Positions 5,624 through 6,674 of a stretch of 6,674 nt of DNA are shown here, one piece after another; position 1 is the first letter of the stretch; every line of letters begins with the position of its first letter. Both the position numbers and the translations under genes were made by a program. The notes beneath the pieces were generated by a model. The model saw nothing but the letters and a program-made list of their open reading frames with translations, was not told where the DNA came from and made no database searches. Origin of the DNA: Desulfuromonadales bacterium (GTDB taxonomy: Bacteria; Desulfobacterota; Desulfuromonadia; Desulfuromonadales; BM103). The DNA lies in the NCBI GenBank assembly GCA_030614505.1, contig JAUWTX010000118.1, forward strand, positions 1-6,674, read 5' to 3'.

Positions 5624-5836
5624 TGTTAGATTATAACCCTGTCTTGGGGAGTTCGTTCTGAATTAACACTAACAACAGATGTTGGCTTTGATTTTTCTGT
5701 AATAAGCATAAGCCTTAAAAAAACCTTAAAACCGTCGGTCTTGATTCTAGCTTTTGATTTTATCCAGAGAATTCCGCCAAAGGCCCGCCAACGCCCAATG
5801 TTATGGCGGGGACGCAACCCACCCAAGCCAATTGCC
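5624..5836. other. Central part of the divergent lut / dehydrogenase intergenic region
   Basis: No credible gene lies between the two promoters. The left half (about 5630-5760) is AT-rich and contains CCTTAAAA twice, 11 bp apart (5713-5720 and 5724-5731). The right half is GC-rich, with CCGCCAA twice, again 11 bp apart (5774-5780 and 5785-5791), and an inverted repeat CCCGCCA (5784-5790) / TGGCGGG (5804-5810) around a 13-nt loop. An 89-codon minus-strand frame (5626-5895) crosses it but also covers both promoters' elements, and I do not accept it as a gene. The sharp base-composition step may mark an inserted dispersed repeat. Confidence 0.4.
5784..5810. repeat. Inverted repeat CCCGCCA / TGGCGGG
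   Basis: Perfect 7-bp GC-rich arms at 5784-5790 and 5804-5810 flank a 13-nt loop, 26 bp upstream of the -35 element of the dehydrogenase gene. It may be an upstream regulatory site or part of a dispersed intergenic repeat. No T-run follows, so it is not a plausible intrinsic terminator. Confidence 0.4.
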
Positions 5837-5865
5837 TTGACATGAGCCCCCTTGTCCGCTAGCTT
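5837..5865 (+). promoter_or_regulatory. Predicted sigma70 promoter of the FAD-linked dehydrogenase gene
   Basis: A perfect TTGACA (5837-5842) is followed after exactly 17 nt by TAGCTT (5860-5865), a poor -10 with three of six matches. The predicted start is near 5872, inside the operator palindrome at 5872-5886. The layout mirrors the lutC promoter on the other side of the intergenic region. Confidence 0.5.
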
Positions 5866-5870
5866 AAAAA

Positions 5871-5887
5871 TATTGGTCATACCAATT
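5871..5887. promoter_or_regulatory. LldR/PdhR-type operator in front of the dehydrogenase gene
   Basis: TATTGGTCATACCAATT contains perfect 6-bp arms (ATTGGT/ACCAAT) around a 3-nt centre. It differs from the lutC operator only at the outermost left base and the central base. It overlaps the predicted transcription start and ends 20 bp before the ATG at 5908, just before the ribosome site AAGGA (5896-5900). Binding there should block transcription. The shared motif implies the same regulator for both units. Confidence 0.75.
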
Positions 5888-5907
5888 TCAAGCATAAGGA
5901 ATTAAAA

Positions 5908-6674
5908 ATGACAAAAGCCGCCATCGACAAACTGGTCGAACTGCTGGGCCAGCAACATGTCCTGCACGAAAAAGAAGATCTCATCACCTTCGGCTACGAT
6001 GCCACACCAGAGATCCATGCCTTACCTGATGTAGTCGTTTTCCCGACCAAGGCCGAGCAAGTTGTCGATCTGGTGAAGTTCGCTTGCGAAGAAGGTCTGC
6101 CAATCGTGCCACGCGGATCGGGTACGGGCCTTTCTGGTGGCAGTATCGCTGCCCACGGCGGTATGGTCCTCTGTTTGACCAGACTGAACCGCATCCTGGA
6201 AATCGACGAAGAGAACCTGACCGCCACGGCTCAGTCCGGAGTGATCACCCTTGATTTTTTCAATGCTGTTTCAGCCAAAGGTCTTTTCTATCCGCCAGAT
6301 CCTGGCTCTCAGACAATCTCTACCCTGGGTGGCAACATTGCCGAGGACGCCGGTGGTCTACGCGGCCTCAAGTACGGTGTCACCCGGGATTACGTAATGG
6401 CACTCACCGGCGTGCTCGGGGATGGCCTTTCGTTCACCACCGGGGGGAAAAGCGTCAAGGATGTGGCCGGTTATGCTCTTAAAGACCTTTTGGTCGGTAG
6501 CGAAGGAACTCTTGGCATTATCACCGAAGCGACCTTCAAACTGATCCCTCCCCCACAGGCCAAACGCACCTTGCTCGCCTACTTCAAAGATATCCGTACC
6601 GCCGGAGAAGCTGTAGCCAATATCATCGCTGCCAAAATTATTCCTGCGACCCTGGAAATCATGGACAAGGCAAC
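5908..6674 (+). CDS. FAD-linked D-lactate dehydrogenase / glycolate oxidase GlcD-like subunit (partial)
   Basis: The frame is open to the window edge, giving the first 255 residues of a protein usually of about 460. It belongs to the PCMH/VAO-type FAD-linked oxidases (GlcD, bacterial D-lactate dehydrogenase). The FAD-binding segments visible are PRGSGTGLSGG (68-78), YPPDPGSQ (128-135), GGNIAEDAGG (141-150) with GLKYGVTRDYV (153-163), and the closing LLVGSEGTLGIITEATF (194-210); the C-terminal cap begins about 220. The family oxidises 2-hydroxy acids such as D-lactate or glycolate to the 2-keto acid, usually passing electrons to an Fe-S partner. D-lactate is favoured because the gene is divergent from lutC-lutBA and shares its operator, the arrangement expected for using both lactate isomers. 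Glycolate cannot be excluded. The start is set by AAGGA, 7 nt before the ATG. A GlcF-like Fe-S protein or lactate permease may follow beyond the edge. Confidence 0.88.
   Translation, partial: MTKAAIDKLVELLGQQHVLHEKEDLITFGYDATPEIHALPDVVVFPTKAEQVVDLVKFACEEGLPIVPRGSGTGLSGGSIAAHGGMVLCLTRLNRILEIDEENLTATAQSGVITLDFFNAVSAKGLFYPPDPGSQTISTLGGNIAEDAGGLRGLKYGVTRDYVMALTGVLGDGLSFTTGGKSVKDVAGYALKDLLVGSEGTLGIITEATFKLIPPPQAKRTLLAYFKDIRTAGEAVANIIAAKIIPATLEIMDKA

Noticed and set aside
5626..5895. 89-codon minus-strand open frame in the lut/dehydrogenase intergenic region
   Set aside because: It spans both -35 regions' neighbourhood, the dehydrogenase promoter and its operator, has no recognisable domain, and its composition changes abruptly along its length.

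Overview
The window looks like a chromosomal segment of a moderate-GC, anaerobic, organic-acid-oxidising bacterium. Desulfuromonadales or a related deltaproteobacterial lineage is the best guess. This rests on gene content: a fused LutB-LutA iron-sulfur protein, LutC and a GlcD-type FAD dehydrogenase. No rRNA, tRNA or taxonomic marker gene is present, so the assignment is inference.

Left part (1-2086): positions 1-158 hold no gene. They carry a GGGGCA/TGCCCC hairpin with T-rich flanks on both sides, a GC-rich degenerate 7-bp tandem repeat, and an 18-bp-arm hairpin. The hairpin contains the stop codon of the first gene, a three-TM membrane protein of unknown function (159-824, minus). Upstream of that gene is an ATP-grasp ligase-like protein (953-2086, minus), probably using a start internal to the longest open frame. 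A sigma70-like promoter lies between the two genes.

Middle (2087-2708): a divergent intergenic region with an 11-bp direct repeat precedes a DUF302-family protein (2304-2708, plus). That gene ends 9 bp from the convergent lactate operon.

Right part (2718-6674): a lactate-oxidation locus. lutC (4949-5509) and a lutB-lutA fusion (2718-4868) form a minus-strand operon for a non-flavin Fe-S L-lactate dehydrogenase. A second 7-bp repeat array sits between the two genes. Across a 398-bp intergenic region, a D-lactate dehydrogenase/glycolate oxidase GlcD-like flavoprotein runs to the right and is cut by the window edge at residue 255. Each divergent unit has a TTGACA-type promoter, and each has an ATTGGT-N3-ACCAAT palindrome at its predicted transcription start. 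That palindrome has the form of an LldR/PdhR-type GntR-family operator. The model is that one lactate-responsive regulator, not encoded here, controls both the L- and D-lactate oxidation enzymes, which convert lactate to pyruvate and pass electrons toward the membrane.

I found no CRISPR array, tRNA, rRNA or intact transposase. The best candidates for novelty are the repeat structures (heptamer arrays and the stop-codon hairpin) and the uncharacterised ATP-grasp and membrane proteins. I do not see a clearly new multi-gene system.
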